A stretch of DNA of 55,101 nt from Gemmatimonadota bacterium (GCA_022561145.1 JADFRS010000001.1:40322-95422), one strand, 5' to 3'. Numbered from the stretch's first letter, positions 8,161 to 17,453 are shown. The notes: generated by a model from the sequence alone, not told the origin. Program-made: numbers and translations.

Positions 8161-9981
8161 ATGACCATGCCATTCTCTCCCTGTCCATTTTTCGCCTTCT
8201 TCGCATGGTGCTTGGGTGCGCTGGCCGTGTCTGCTCACGACGCCTCCGCCCAGGAATGTCCGAACGGCCGGATCTCGAACATCTTCGTCGACTCGCACTC
8301 CATCTTCGACATGTCACAGATCGGTGAGGACACCCGGGGCAGGTGGGCGTACAGCATCGCGAACTCCTTGCACTCCCGTACGAAACCGGGTTTTCTCGAG
8401 GCCGAGCTGTTGCTGCGCGTCGGTGACTGCGTCGACACCTTCTTGCTGGAAGAGTCGGAGCGCATTCTTCGTCAATATGATTTTCTGGCGAGAGTCGATG
8501 TGTACGCTGTCCTTCAGCCCGACGGCTCACAGCACATCGTGGTCGACACTCAGGACGAGTGGTCCACGCGGGTCGACCTCCTCTTCCGCTTCGATACCGG
8601 CGTGGACTTCGAGGGTATCAATGTCGCCGAGGAGAACTTCTTGGGCAGAGGCGTGCTGCTCGGCGGCTTTTGGCGGAATCGCCGAGAACTGCGTGATGTC
8701 GGCGGGAGCATTGGACTTCCTCGCACATTCGGTACACGCCTGAACAGCTCATTGCTGTTGGGTACCACGCGGATCGGGGGCTTCGAGAGCCAGGGGTTCA
8801 CATACCCGTTCGTGGGCGAAGTAGGACACTGGGCCGCCCGCGAGGTCTACTCCCGCCGCGAGGATCTGTTCTCGTACGCTCTCGAGGATCACCCCACCCT
8901 GTCGCACGTGGTGCTCCCTTTCGAGACGGAGCGAGCCGAAGTGACGGTGGCGGCTCGGGTGGGGCCACCGGGAAGCCTCACGCTGTTCGGCATCGGCATA
9001 TCGCGAGAGGAGCTGCGCTTTCCGGACGTGGCCAACCGGGTCGAGGCGGTCACCGACAGCGATTTCGGGGACCGGACGCCCGCGGCGCCCGAGCTCGCCG
9101 CTGAGGCGTTACGACTTACCCGTGAGACCGAGACCACCCGCCTGAATTTCCTGATCGGCAAGCGCAACATCCGATTCCAGAGGGAGATCGGCCTCGACGC
9201 GCTGAGGGGAGTCCAAGACGTGCCGCTGGGGACGGAGATCGCGCTCACGTTTGGTAAGAGCATTGGATTCCTGGACTCCGACGGACCGAGGGAGGTCGAC
9301 GACATCTTCACGCGCCTCCGCCTGTTCGGGGGTGTCGCCCCCGGCCGGTGGATCCTCACGGCGGGCGTGACAATCGAGGGTCGGCATTTCTCGGACGATG
9401 AGCCGGTGGACAGGACGGGCTGGCGCGACGTGCTCGCGGAGGCCGACGCCTACGTGTACTGGCGGCCGAGAGGGGCTTCCGGCCGCCACACGGTCTTCGC
9501 CCGCCTGTCGGCCGCGGGCGGCTGGAACATGGACTCCCCGCTCCAGCTCACGCTCGGCGGACCCGAGCAGCTCCGCGGATTCCACTTGGACCGCTTCCCT
9601 GGCGGCCGGCGGGTGGTCGCCACCATCGAGGACCGGATCCTCTTGGGGTGGACCGGCGGAGGAATGCTTGACCTGGGCCTGACGGTGTTCGGCGACCTGG
9701 GGCGAACGTGGGAGGGAGATGTACCCTTCGGCATGGACTCCGGCTGGCAATCCACCGTGGGAGCCGGCATACGGCTGGGATTCCCCAAGGGGACGCGCAG
9801 CGTCGCGCGGATAGACATCGCCGTGCCCGCGAACGGGCCCAACGCGTTCCGCGCACCGATGCTTCGGTTTACCGCACTGGAATTCCTGGGCTTCCGCATT
9901 GGCTTCGCCGACGGGCAGATGCAACGGAGCCGGCGAGCCGGCGTGGCATCGACAATCCTGCCGGGCCCGGCGGGGGGCTGA
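8161..9981 (+). CDS. Omp85/BamA-superfamily outer membrane protein with a single apparent POTRA domain
   Basis: Signal peptide, one POTRA-like region (ISNIFVDS...LLEESERILRQYDFLARVDVYA), then barrel-like alternating strands with GGPEQLRGFHLDRFPGGRRVVATIEDR. Confidence 0.75.
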   Translation: MTMPFSPCPFFAFFAWCLGALAVSAHDASAQECPNGRISNIFVDSHSIFDMSQIGEDTRGRWAYSIANSLHSRTKPGFLEAELLLRVGDCVDTFLLEESERILRQYDFLARVDVYAVLQPDGSQHIVVDTQDEWSTRVDLLFRFDTGVDFEGINVAEENFLGRGVLLGGFWRNRRELRDVGGSIGLPRTFGTRLNSSLLLGTTRIGGFESQGFTYPFVGEVGHWAAREVYSRREDLFSYALEDHPTLSHVVLPFETERAEVTVAARVGPPGSLTLFGIGISREELRFPDVANRVEAVTDSDFGDRTPAAPELAAEALRLTRETETTRLNFLIGKRNIRFQREIGLDALRGVQDVPLGTEIALTFGKSIGFLDSDGPREVDDIFTRLRLFGGVAPGRWILTAGVTIEGRHFSDDEPVDRTGWRDVLAEADAYVYWRPRGASGRHTVFARLSAAGGWNMDSPLQLTLGGPEQLRGFHLDRFPGGRRVVATIEDRILLGWTGGGMLDLGLTVFGDLGRTWEGDVPFGMDSGWQSTVGAGIRLGFPKGTRSVARIDIAVPANGPNAFRAPMLRFTALEFLGFRIGFADGQMQRSRRAGVASTILPGPAGG

Positions 9982-10018
9982 GGACGACGCTGCCGTGGGT
10001 CTATCTGCGCTCGGCTCG

Positions 10019-10729
10019 ATGCCGCCCCGGACGTTGGAGCTCGAGCTCGTGGACGGGCCGGTCCAAAACCTCGACGAGTTGGCCGACTCCCTCACGAAGA
10101 TGTCGCAGGCCAACAGGTGGCTGGGCGGACAACGAGCACTCGAGGCCCACCTCGAGCCGCTACTCAGCGCAGCCCCGCGAGCCAGGGTGCTCGACGTTGG
10201 AACCGGCAATGCACGCACCCCGGCCCGCATCCGTGCATGGTCCGAAAAGCGTGGATGCCGGTGGAACGTAATCGGGCTCGACCCGAATCCTCAGACCATC
10301 TCCGTTGCCAATGCGGCGTCGCCCAAGGGCCTCCCTCTGGTGCGCGGTGACGGGCTCACACTCCCGTTCCCCGACGATACCTTCGACGCGGTGGTTTGCA
10401 TGCTCACGATCCACCACTTCGACGACGGCGGGGCCGTACGTCTGGTGCGTGAGATGGCACGCGTCAGCCACGGCTTGGTGCTCGTGAACGATCTCGAGCG
10501 TAGAAGGCCGAACTACCTCGGCGCTCAGCTCTTGGCGGAGACACTGTGGCGTAACGACCGGCTCGCCCGCTTCGACGGCCCGGCGTCGGTCCGGCGTTCG
10601 TTCACGGCCGAGGAGTTGTTGGCGGTCGGGAGGGAGGCAGGCCTCACGAATGTTCGTGTGCGGCGACACTTTTTCTATCGGGTGGTGCTCAGCGGAGGTG
10701 TCGTGGGATTAGGGAGCGTCGCCTCGTGA
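10019..10729 (+). CDS. Class I SAM-dependent methyltransferase
   Basis: RVLDVGTGNARTPARI motif I, GLDPNPQTISVAN, LPFPDDTFDAVVCMLTIHHF. Start ATG 10019 (GTG 9995 possible). Confidence 0.9.
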   Translation: MPPRTLELELVDGPVQNLDELADSLTKMSQANRWLGGQRALEAHLEPLLSAAPRARVLDVGTGNARTPARIRAWSEKRGCRWNVIGLDPNPQTISVANAASPKGLPLVRGDGLTLPFPDDTFDAVVCMLTIHHFDDGGAVRLVREMARVSHGLVLVNDLERRRPNYLGAQLLAETLWRNDRLARFDGPASVRRSFTAEELLAVGREAGLTNVRVRRHFFYRVVLSGGVVGLGSVAS

Positions 10730-12048
10730 AGGGTGGGCATTCCCACGCTCCCAGGCGGTCCACGCCCGACGTCCTGATCGTGGGCTCGGGACCGGCCGGA
10801 AGCGCTCTCGCCATTCTGTTGAGGCGCCGGGGCTGGTCGGTGACGATGCTCGAACGGGCATTCCACCCGCGCCCGAAGGCGTGCGGGGAGTGCGTCAATC
10901 CAGGTGGCGTGCGCGCGCTCTCCCGACTCGGCTTGTTGGACTCGATTCTTGCGCTGCGCCCGGCCCGCCTCGAGGGCTGGTACCTTCGCACCGCAGAGGG
11001 TCACCAGGTCGATACACGCTTCCGGATGGAGGACGGCTTTGGCCTGGGCCTCCCGAGGGCCGATCTGGACGCCGCACTGGTGGGTGAAGCCGTGCGGCAC
11101 GGCGCCCGCCTTCATGAGGGCGTCACGGTGCGGGCCATCGAGTCGCAACGTGGACCAGCCCCGACGAGCGGATCAGGAGGGGGCCCACAGCAACTCGCGG
11201 TAGTGACCCGGGAGGCCGACGGCCACTCCGCTTGCCGAACCGCGCCACTCATCGTGGGCGCAGACGGGCTTCGGTCGGTCGTGGCGCGCGCCATCAACCG
11301 GACCGATCCCGTACCGCTGCGGAGAAAGGTTTCTATCACGTGCCGGCTGAGCGGCTCCGGCCCCACGCGACGGAGCGGACTCCTCTGGATGGGAGGCTTT
11401 GGTACCATAGGGCTGGCGCCGGTGCACGCCGACCGGCAGCTGTGGAACGGCACGGTGGTGGTCGATTCCGCCCGCTGGGGACGCTCGCTGGCAGGCAGGC
11501 CCTTGGAGTTTTTTCAGGAGGCATTCACGACCGCGGGGCTGGGCTGGGACTCGGAGCCGATGGTGCTGGAGGGGCCTTGGTGCAGCGGTCCGTTCGACGT
11601 GCCGCGGCGCCGGGCGGTTTCCGATGGCGTGCTGCTGGTGGGCGACGCGGCGGGCTACTACGATCCACTCACCGGACAGGGTATCTACCGAGCCTTGCTG
11701 TCCGCTGAGCTCGCTGCCCCGGTCATCGACAGGGCGCTACGCCGGGCCGGCGGCCGGCGACCATCAGGAGGCCCTCCCCCACCCCTCTCCCGAGCGAGCC
11801 TGGCACCGTACGAGGCCCGACTTCATCGAGCCTTCAGGGTAGGCCGCGGTATCCAGCGAGTCATCGAGGGCGTCGTGTCCCGCCGACGAGTCCGGGGCCT
11901 GGTGTTCGGGGGCTTACAGCTTGTCCCCGCGGTCGGAGACGCGTTGATTCGCCTTACCGGTGACGTCGCCACGCCGTATTCTCTCCTGAACCCGGCGCTC
12001 CGAACCCGTGGTGGTCCAGTGGAGCCGACGATCACACCGGGAAGGTAG
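10726..12048 (+). CDS. FAD-dependent oxidoreductase (geranylgeranyl reductase / flavin monooxygenase-like)
   Basis: DVLIVGSGPAGSALAILLRRRGWSVTMLER FAD fold; KACGECVNPGG; GDAAGYYDPLTGQGIYRAL. GTG start overlaps the methyltransferase stop. Confidence 0.9.
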   Translation: MKGGHSHAPRRSTPDVLIVGSGPAGSALAILLRRRGWSVTMLERAFHPRPKACGECVNPGGVRALSRLGLLDSILALRPARLEGWYLRTAEGHQVDTRFRMEDGFGLGLPRADLDAALVGEAVRHGARLHEGVTVRAIESQRGPAPTSGSGGGPQQLAVVTREADGHSACRTAPLIVGADGLRSVVARAINRTDPVPLRRKVSITCRLSGSGPTRRSGLLWMGGFGTIGLAPVHADRQLWNGTVVVDSARWGRSLAGRPLEFFQEAFTTAGLGWDSEPMVLEGPWCSGPFDVPRRRAVSDGVLLVGDAAGYYDPLTGQGIYRALLSAELAAPVIDRALRRAGGRRPSGGPPPPLSRASLAPYEARLHRAFRVGRGIQRVIEGVVSRRRVRGLVFGGLQLVPAVGDALIRLTGDVATPYSLLNPALRTRGGPVEPTITPGR

Positions 12049-12108
12049 TCTGGACCACACCCGCCCTGGCCACGAAGTTACACTGCCCCCCGGTGTTCGA
12101 GGATTCCA

Positions 12109-12579
12109 ATGCTGACGATCGACGAAACCATCACGACTGCTCCGGCCGACGCGTGTTTCCAGGCGGCGGCCGATGTCGAGCGTTGGCCGGAAATCCTGCC
12201 CCACTACCGTTGGGTACGGTTCCACCACAAGGACGGATTCGCCAAAGGTGTGGTCGAGATGGCTGCGTGGCGCCCCTTTGGGCCGCTCGGCTACCCTACG
12301 TGGTGGCTCTCCGAGATGGATCACGATGCCGAAAACCGGCGGGTCTTCTACAAGCACGTAGGCGGAGTCACGAAAGGCATGGATGTGCGTTGGGAGGTCG
12401 ACGAGTTGCCTGACGGCAAGACCCGAATCCGGATCGTGCACGAGTGGACCGGCCCCGCGTGGCCCCTCATCGGGCGACCGGCGGCCAACCTCGTGATCGG
12501 GCCCCAGTTCGTCAGCCACATCGCCAGGCGAACCCTGGCGGGTGTCGCCCATGCGGCAGAACAGGTGGCACTCCGATGA
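12109..12579 (+). CDS. SRPBCC-family protein (polyketide cyclase/dehydrase-like)
   Basis: MLTIDETITTAPADACFQAAADVERWPEILPHYRWVRF is a typical SRPBCC START-fold N-terminus. Confidence 0.8.
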   Translation: MLTIDETITTAPADACFQAAADVERWPEILPHYRWVRFHHKDGFAKGVVEMAAWRPFGPLGYPTWWLSEMDHDAENRRVFYKHVGGVTKGMDVRWEVDELPDGKTRIRIVHEWTGPAWPLIGRPAANLVIGPQFVSHIARRTLAGVAHAAEQVALR

Positions 12580-13838
12580 CGACTGACGGGCGCGACGCAC
12601 CCAACAGAGTGTTGATCACCGGGATCGGCCCGATCACCGCGTCGGGGATCGGAGTGGACCGCTTGTGGGCAGGTCTCCACCGCGGGTCGTCACCCGTGCG
12701 CGACGTGACCCGTTTCGACGTCTCGTCCTACCGTTCTCGCCTGGCCGCCGAGATCGAGGACTTCGACCCTCAAGACTATATGGGTAGAACCCAGGCCCGC
12801 CGTCTCAACCGATTCGGCCAATTCTCGGTGGCCGCCACGGGCCTGGCGCTCGCGGACGCCGAACTCCGGGCATCCCAATTGAAGCCGGAACGTGTGGCGG
12901 TCCAGATGGGGTCCGCCTTGGGGGGGATCATCCAGGCCGAAGAAGAGTTCCCGAAATTCTTGAGCAAGGGTTTGAAATCGGTCAGCCCCCGCCTGGCTCT
13001 CGGAGTCTTCTGCGGTGCAGCGAGTTGCAACGTGGCCATCGAGTTCGGCTTCACCGGGCCGAATTCCACCAACGCCATGAGCTGCGCTTCGGGAACCATC
13101 GCCATCGGCGATGCGTGGCGCCTCATTCGGGCGGGCATCGTCGACGTGGCGGTCGCCGGTGGGAGCGAGGCGCCCCTCGGACCCCTCTCGTTCGGCGCGT
13201 TTTCGCTCATCCGGGCGATGAGCGCGCGCAACCATGAGCCGTCGAGGGCTTGCCGCCCCTTCGACGAGGATCGGGACGGCTTCGTGATGGGCGAGGGCGC
13301 CTGCGTGCTCATTCTCGAGAGCGAGGCCCACGCGCAGGCGCGGGACGCGCACGTCTACGCGGAAATCAGAGGGTTCGGCACGTCCAATGATGCACACCAC
13401 ATGGCGGCCCCCCGTCCGGACGGAGCCGAGGCCGCACGCGCCATGGCCGAGGCAATCGCCATCGGCGGGATTGCCCCGGACGAGGTCGACTACGTGAACG
13501 CCCACGGCTCCTCCACCCCCCTCAACGACGCTACAGAGACGCGCGTGATCCACTCCGTGTTGGGCGACTGGGCGGACAAGGTCCTGGTGTCGGGCACCAA
13601 GCCCTATTACGGGCACGCACTCGGTGCGTCTGGCGCGATCGAGGCGGGCATCTGCGCACTCACTATCCAGCGGGGATGGGTCGCTCCCACCTTGAACCTC
13701 GATACCCGTGGGGAAGGATGTGATCTCGACTACGTCGGAAACGAAGGGAGAGAAGCAACCGTGGACACCGCGGTCACGAACTCCTTCGGCTTCGGAGGGA
13801 TCAATGCGAGCCTGTCTTTGAGGGCTTTCTCGCTCTGA
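12576..13838 (+). CDS. Beta-ketoacyl-ACP synthase (KAS II/FabF-like)
   Basis: Apparent C-H-H catalytic residues: AMSCASG, NAHGSSTPLNDATE, SGTKPYYGHALGASGAIEA; NSFGFGGINASL. ATGA overlap with the SRPBCC gene. Confidence 0.93.
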   Translation: MTTDGRDAPNRVLITGIGPITASGIGVDRLWAGLHRGSSPVRDVTRFDVSSYRSRLAAEIEDFDPQDYMGRTQARRLNRFGQFSVAATGLALADAELRASQLKPERVAVQMGSALGGIIQAEEEFPKFLSKGLKSVSPRLALGVFCGAASCNVAIEFGFTGPNSTNAMSCASGTIAIGDAWRLIRAGIVDVAVAGGSEAPLGPLSFGAFSLIRAMSARNHEPSRACRPFDEDRDGFVMGEGACVLILESEAHAQARDAHVYAEIRGFGTSNDAHHMAAPRPDGAEAARAMAEAIAIGGIAPDEVDYVNAHGSSTPLNDATETRVIHSVLGDWADKVLVSGTKPYYGHALGASGAIEAGICALTIQRGWVAPTLNLDTRGEGCDLDYVGNEGREATVDTAVTNSFGFGGINASLSLRAFSL

Positions 13839-13905
13839 CTTTCTCGTGTTTGCGCCACTGTCTGTCCGGGAGGCGAAACACCCGTGCCGACGCTGAAAAA
13901 AACCT

Positions 13906-13932
13906 TTGACTCTAGAAACAGGTTTTTATAAG
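13906..13932 (+). promoter_or_regulatory. Putative sigma-70-like promoter upstream of the sigma factor gene
   Basis: TTGACT (13906-13911), 15-nt spacer, TATAAG (13927-13932). Overlaps an inverted repeat AAAAACCT...AGGTTTTT (13898-13927). Confidence 0.4.
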
Positions 13933-14068
13933 TTTGACCCTCTTCCTCGCCAGTGATGCTAAGCTCTTTGGGCTTCTTCTCTTAGCTCGAGCTCTGCCGA
14001 CGGGGACGATTTTGTCGCCGGCGGCGCCGAGGGCCGCTCGAACCCAAAGACGAGGTTGATCAAAACGC

Positions 14069-14929
14069 ATGTTTTCAACTTCCCGAGGCCTGGACTCCTT
14101 CGATCAGTACCTGCAAGACGTAGAGAAATACCCCCTAATCCAGGACCCCGCGGAAGAGCGGGCGCTGGCACGCAGGGCCCGCACCGGCGATAAGGAAGCC
14201 GCCGAGCGTCTCGTTACCGCGAACCTCCGGTTCGTGATCTCCTACGTGAAAAAGTATCAGGGCCGCGGCTTGGGCCTGGCCGAGTTGGTGTGTATCGGCA
14301 ACGAAGGCCTGCTCAAGGCCGTGAAGAAGTTCGATCCCGACAAGGGCGTGAAGTTCATCTCCTACGCCGTGTGGTGGATCCGCCAGACCGTACTTCAGGC
14401 TCTGGCCGAACAGACGCGCTCTGTACGGATTCCGCTCAACCAAAACTCGAACCTGGTCAAGCTCGCGCGCACCGACACGCAGCTCACGCAGCAGTTGGGC
14501 CGCTCTCCGACGATCAAAGAGCTTTCGAAGGAGATGGGCGAACCCGAGGAGACCCTGCGGGCGCTGCGCCGGGTGGCCGCGAGCGAGCTCAGTCTCGACG
14601 CGCCCATCGACCGTAGCGATCGGGACAGCGCGAGCTTTGGTGAGCGCTTTGCTGGAGCCGACGCAGGGGACATCGAGCAGGACGTCGAGGCCATCGCGCG
14701 CCGCGACTATCTCGAGGGGATGTTCGACGCCTACCTCACGGAGCGCGAGCGCAAGATCCTCTACCTCTACTATGGCCTGGACGACGGTGAGGAGCGGACG
14801 CTAGAGCAAATCGGGTCGCTGCTCGGGGTCACCCGCGAGCGCATCCGACAAATCCGGAACCGTGCGTTCGAGAAGCTTCGCGAGAGCCCACATGGTGAGT
14901 CCCTGTCCGGCTTCTGGACCGCCAACTAG
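14069..14929 (+). CDS. RNA polymerase sigma-70 family factor (RpoD/SigA-like, short, group-2-like)
   Basis: DSFDQYLQDVEKYPLI, NLRFVISYVKKYQGRG, DLV-like ELVCIGNEGLLKAVKKFDP, KFISYAVWWIRQ; region 4 LEQIGSLLGVTRERIRQIRNRAFEKLR. Confidence 0.94.
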   Translation: MFSTSRGLDSFDQYLQDVEKYPLIQDPAEERALARRARTGDKEAAERLVTANLRFVISYVKKYQGRGLGLAELVCIGNEGLLKAVKKFDPDKGVKFISYAVWWIRQTVLQALAEQTRSVRIPLNQNSNLVKLARTDTQLTQQLGRSPTIKELSKEMGEPEETLRALRRVAASELSLDAPIDRSDRDSASFGERFAGADAGDIEQDVEAIARRDYLEGMFDAYLTERERKILYLYYGLDDGEERTLEQIGSLLGVTRERIRQIRNRAFEKLRESPHGESLSGFWTAN

Positions 14930-14951
14930 TCCAAGCACGCGGCAACACCCC

Positions 14952-14986
14952 AGGGCCCCGTCTCCAAGAGGCGGGGCCCTTCTCGT
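14952..14986 (+). terminator. Rho-independent-like terminator after sigma factor gene
   Basis: AGGGCCCCG (14952-14960) pairs with CGGGGCCCT (14972-14980), inner CTC/GAG pairing, followed by tctcgtt. Confidence 0.65.
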
Positions 14987-15046
14987 TGAGGACCGGGCCA
15001 TGCGCCTAATCGGAACCGCCCTCTGGGCACCGATGTAACACCTCCC

Positions 15047-17092
15047 ATGCTTCGACGCCTCCGAGGATACTCCCCTACGTCGGCGCTAACCGCGCTTACC
15101 CTCCTGGTCCCCTTGGGTTGGTCGCTGGAGGCGCAGAATGCCGACACCGCGTGGAATTCGGAGCGCGCGCTCGAGTTGATCGCTCTGGCTAGATCTCTTC
15201 GCCATGAAACGTCGGTGGATCCCGCCTTTCGCTCGTATTCCGCCGAGGCGCGGGGTTACGTCTATTATTTTCTAGACCGTGCCGATACGAATGAGCGCAC
15301 GCTCGTCAAGACAGACCAAATCGCTCTCGACATCTACTGGCGCGCCCCGAGCGACACCCGCCAGCGGATCGTAGGGCTGAGGGACGAGAAGAAGCTTCCG
15401 ACAAACATCAAATACCACCTGGACCACCTCACCGTCGTCCAGGATGACTTCGGTGACAGGATCCGGATGGGCGACGGGGATGAGGTCGAGGCCGTCATTC
15501 ACCCTGTGGCCCCAGCTTCGGATTCGGTCTACGACTTCCGGCTGGCGGACTCGCTCACGCTGACGTTTGCAGGCCCGACCGCCGAGCTTCGGGTCTACGA
15601 GCTGCAGGTCCGTCCCAAGAACCTCGACGCACCCGGAATCATCGGGAGCGTCTTTCTGGAGCGAGGGACGGGCGCGATCGTGCGCATGAACTTCACGTTC
15701 ACGCCGGCCTCCTATGTCGACAGCCATCTGGACTACATCCGCATCTCGCTGGACAACAGCGTGTGGGACGCAAAGTACTGGCTCCCCTACCGCCAGGAGG
15801 TGGAGATCCGGCGCGAGGTGCCCCTATTCGAGTTCGTGTCGGGCGGCGTAATCAGGGGCCGGTTCGACATTCGCGGCTACCGGTTCAACCAGGAGCTTCC
15901 CGATGGCCTCTTTGGGATGGCTCGGGTCACCGCGGCCGCCAACCTCGAGGACTTTCAGTTCGAGTCCGGCCTCTACGACCAACTCGACGAGGAGGGACTC
16001 GCGCCCGCACCCGCTCTCAGCGACATCCGCAGAGAGGCCGTGCGAATGGCCGGCCGCCGTTACGTCAGCGGACTCGCGCCTTCAAGGCTCTACCTCCCGT
16101 CGCTGACGTCGGTGGTTCGGTACACCCGAGCCGAGGGCTATTTCAACGGCCTCGGCATGTCGTTGCGGGCCGGGGGGGGGGCGCTCAGGCTCAAGAGCTT
16201 CGGAGGGTACGCCTTCGGCCGCAACAAGCCTCACGCTTCGGTCTACGTCGGCGCGGACGAGGCTCATGTGGGACCCTACTTCCGCGCCACCTTGAACGAC
16301 CTGCGGGACGTGGGCCCCATCAAGGGCGCTTCCGGGGTGCTCAACACCCTCTCGGCCCTGGCTGAGGAAGAGGACTTCACGGATCCGTACTTCTCGTCGG
16401 GCCTTAGCGTTGCGCACAGCCTCCCCGTCACGGGGGGGCATCTCCGGATCTCGGGACACTGGGAACGGCACCGCTCCGCGGAGGATGTCGTCACCGGAAA
16501 AGGGTCGTCCAGTGTGCGCCCCGTTCGGCGCATCGACGAGGGTGACGGGCTGTGGCTGCAACTGGATGCGACGCCGCGGCCCACGGGCCGCTTTAGCCCG
16601 CTTCCCCGCGCGACGCTTCGACTCGGCCGATTCGAATACCAAACGTTCGCGTCGGTACTCGTGTCCTGGGAATGGCGGTCCGCACGCCCGTCGAGTGCAT
16701 TCAATATGACGGCCGACGTGCATGGAGGCTGGGGCGGGGCAGCCCCGGCGCAGATGCTCTTCCTTCTGGGTGGCCGTCACACCCTGCCGGGCTACGGCTA
16801 TCGCTCCTTCGAGGGGGACAGGATGGCGCTCGTGCGCATCGAGGCCACACAGGCCATCCTGACCCCCTGGTTCCGTCTCCGCCTGTTCGCATCCAGCGGC
16901 GTAACGGGGTTGGACCACGACCGCTTGCCTCAGAACTGGACCGGAGAAACCACCAACGGACTCAAGAACTCGGTCGGCGCAGGCCTCGGTCTCGGCTGGG
17001 ACATTCTACGGCTCGACGCCGCCAGGGGCGTAAACGGAGGCGAATGGGAGTTCATCCTCTCCGTGAACCACGGCTTCTGGCGCTGGCTTTAG
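15047..17092 (+). CDS. Putative outer membrane beta-barrel protein, unknown function
   Basis: Signal-like N-terminus (LTLLVPLGWSLEAQ), N-terminal soluble domain, then barrel-like segments with LGGRHTLPGYGYRSFEGDRMALVRIEA; ends ...VNHGFWRWL. Confidence 0.7.
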   Translation: MLRRLRGYSPTSALTALTLLVPLGWSLEAQNADTAWNSERALELIALARSLRHETSVDPAFRSYSAEARGYVYYFLDRADTNERTLVKTDQIALDIYWRAPSDTRQRIVGLRDEKKLPTNIKYHLDHLTVVQDDFGDRIRMGDGDEVEAVIHPVAPASDSVYDFRLADSLTLTFAGPTAELRVYELQVRPKNLDAPGIIGSVFLERGTGAIVRMNFTFTPASYVDSHLDYIRISLDNSVWDAKYWLPYRQEVEIRREVPLFEFVSGGVIRGRFDIRGYRFNQELPDGLFGMARVTAAANLEDFQFESGLYDQLDEEGLAPAPALSDIRREAVRMAGRRYVSGLAPSRLYLPSLTSVVRYTRAEGYFNGLGMSLRAGGGALRLKSFGGYAFGRNKPHASVYVGADEAHVGPYFRATLNDLRDVGPIKGASGVLNTLSALAEEEDFTDPYFSSGLSVAHSLPVTGGHLRISGHWERHRSAEDVVTGKGSSSVRPVRRIDEGDGLWLQLDATPRPTGRFSPLPRATLRLGRFEYQTFASVLVSWEWRSARPSSAFNMTADVHGGWGGAAPAQMLFLLGGRHTLPGYGYRSFEGDRMALVRIEATQAILTPWFRLRLFASSGVTGLDHDRLPQNWTGETTNGLKNSVGAGLGLGWDILRLDAARGVNGGEWEFILSVNHGFWRWL

Positions 17093-17105
17093 GGGCGCTG
17101 AGTTC

Positions 17106-17453
17106 CTACGCCACTTCGGCCACGGCCGCGCGCTGTGACAACAACACGAGCTCGCGCACATTGACGTCGGCCGTCGGAATCTTTACCCCGTCGCGTTCGT
17201 AGGAGTCGTACTCCAGCCGCCCTTCCACGTAGATCCTGTCTCCCTGTGACACGTGCTCCTCGGCAAACTGGGCCAGCCGGTTCCACAGCGTCAGTCGGTG
17301 CCAGTCGGTGACCTCTTGCGGGTCGTCGCCGAACGGCGGGCGGTTCGTGGCCAGCGACAGGTGAACCACCTTGGTGCCACTCTTGGTCTCCTGGACATCA
17401 GGGTCCTGGCCGACGTGTCCGACCAGGGTGACCTTATTCACACTACGGCTCAT
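17106..17453 (-). CDS. ssb: Single-stranded DNA-binding protein (short)
   Basis: MSRSVNKVTLVGHVGQDPDVQETKSGTKVVHLSLATN...WHRLTLWNRLAQFAEEHVSQGDRIYVEGRLEYDSYE. Start at ATG 17453; the track starts at 17561. Confidence 0.93.
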   Translation of the reverse strand: MSRSVNKVTLVGHVGQDPDVQETKSGTKVVHLSLATNRPPFGDDPQEVTDWHRLTLWNRLAQFAEEHVSQGDRIYVEGRLEYDSYERDGVKIPTADVNVRELVLLSQRAAVAEVA

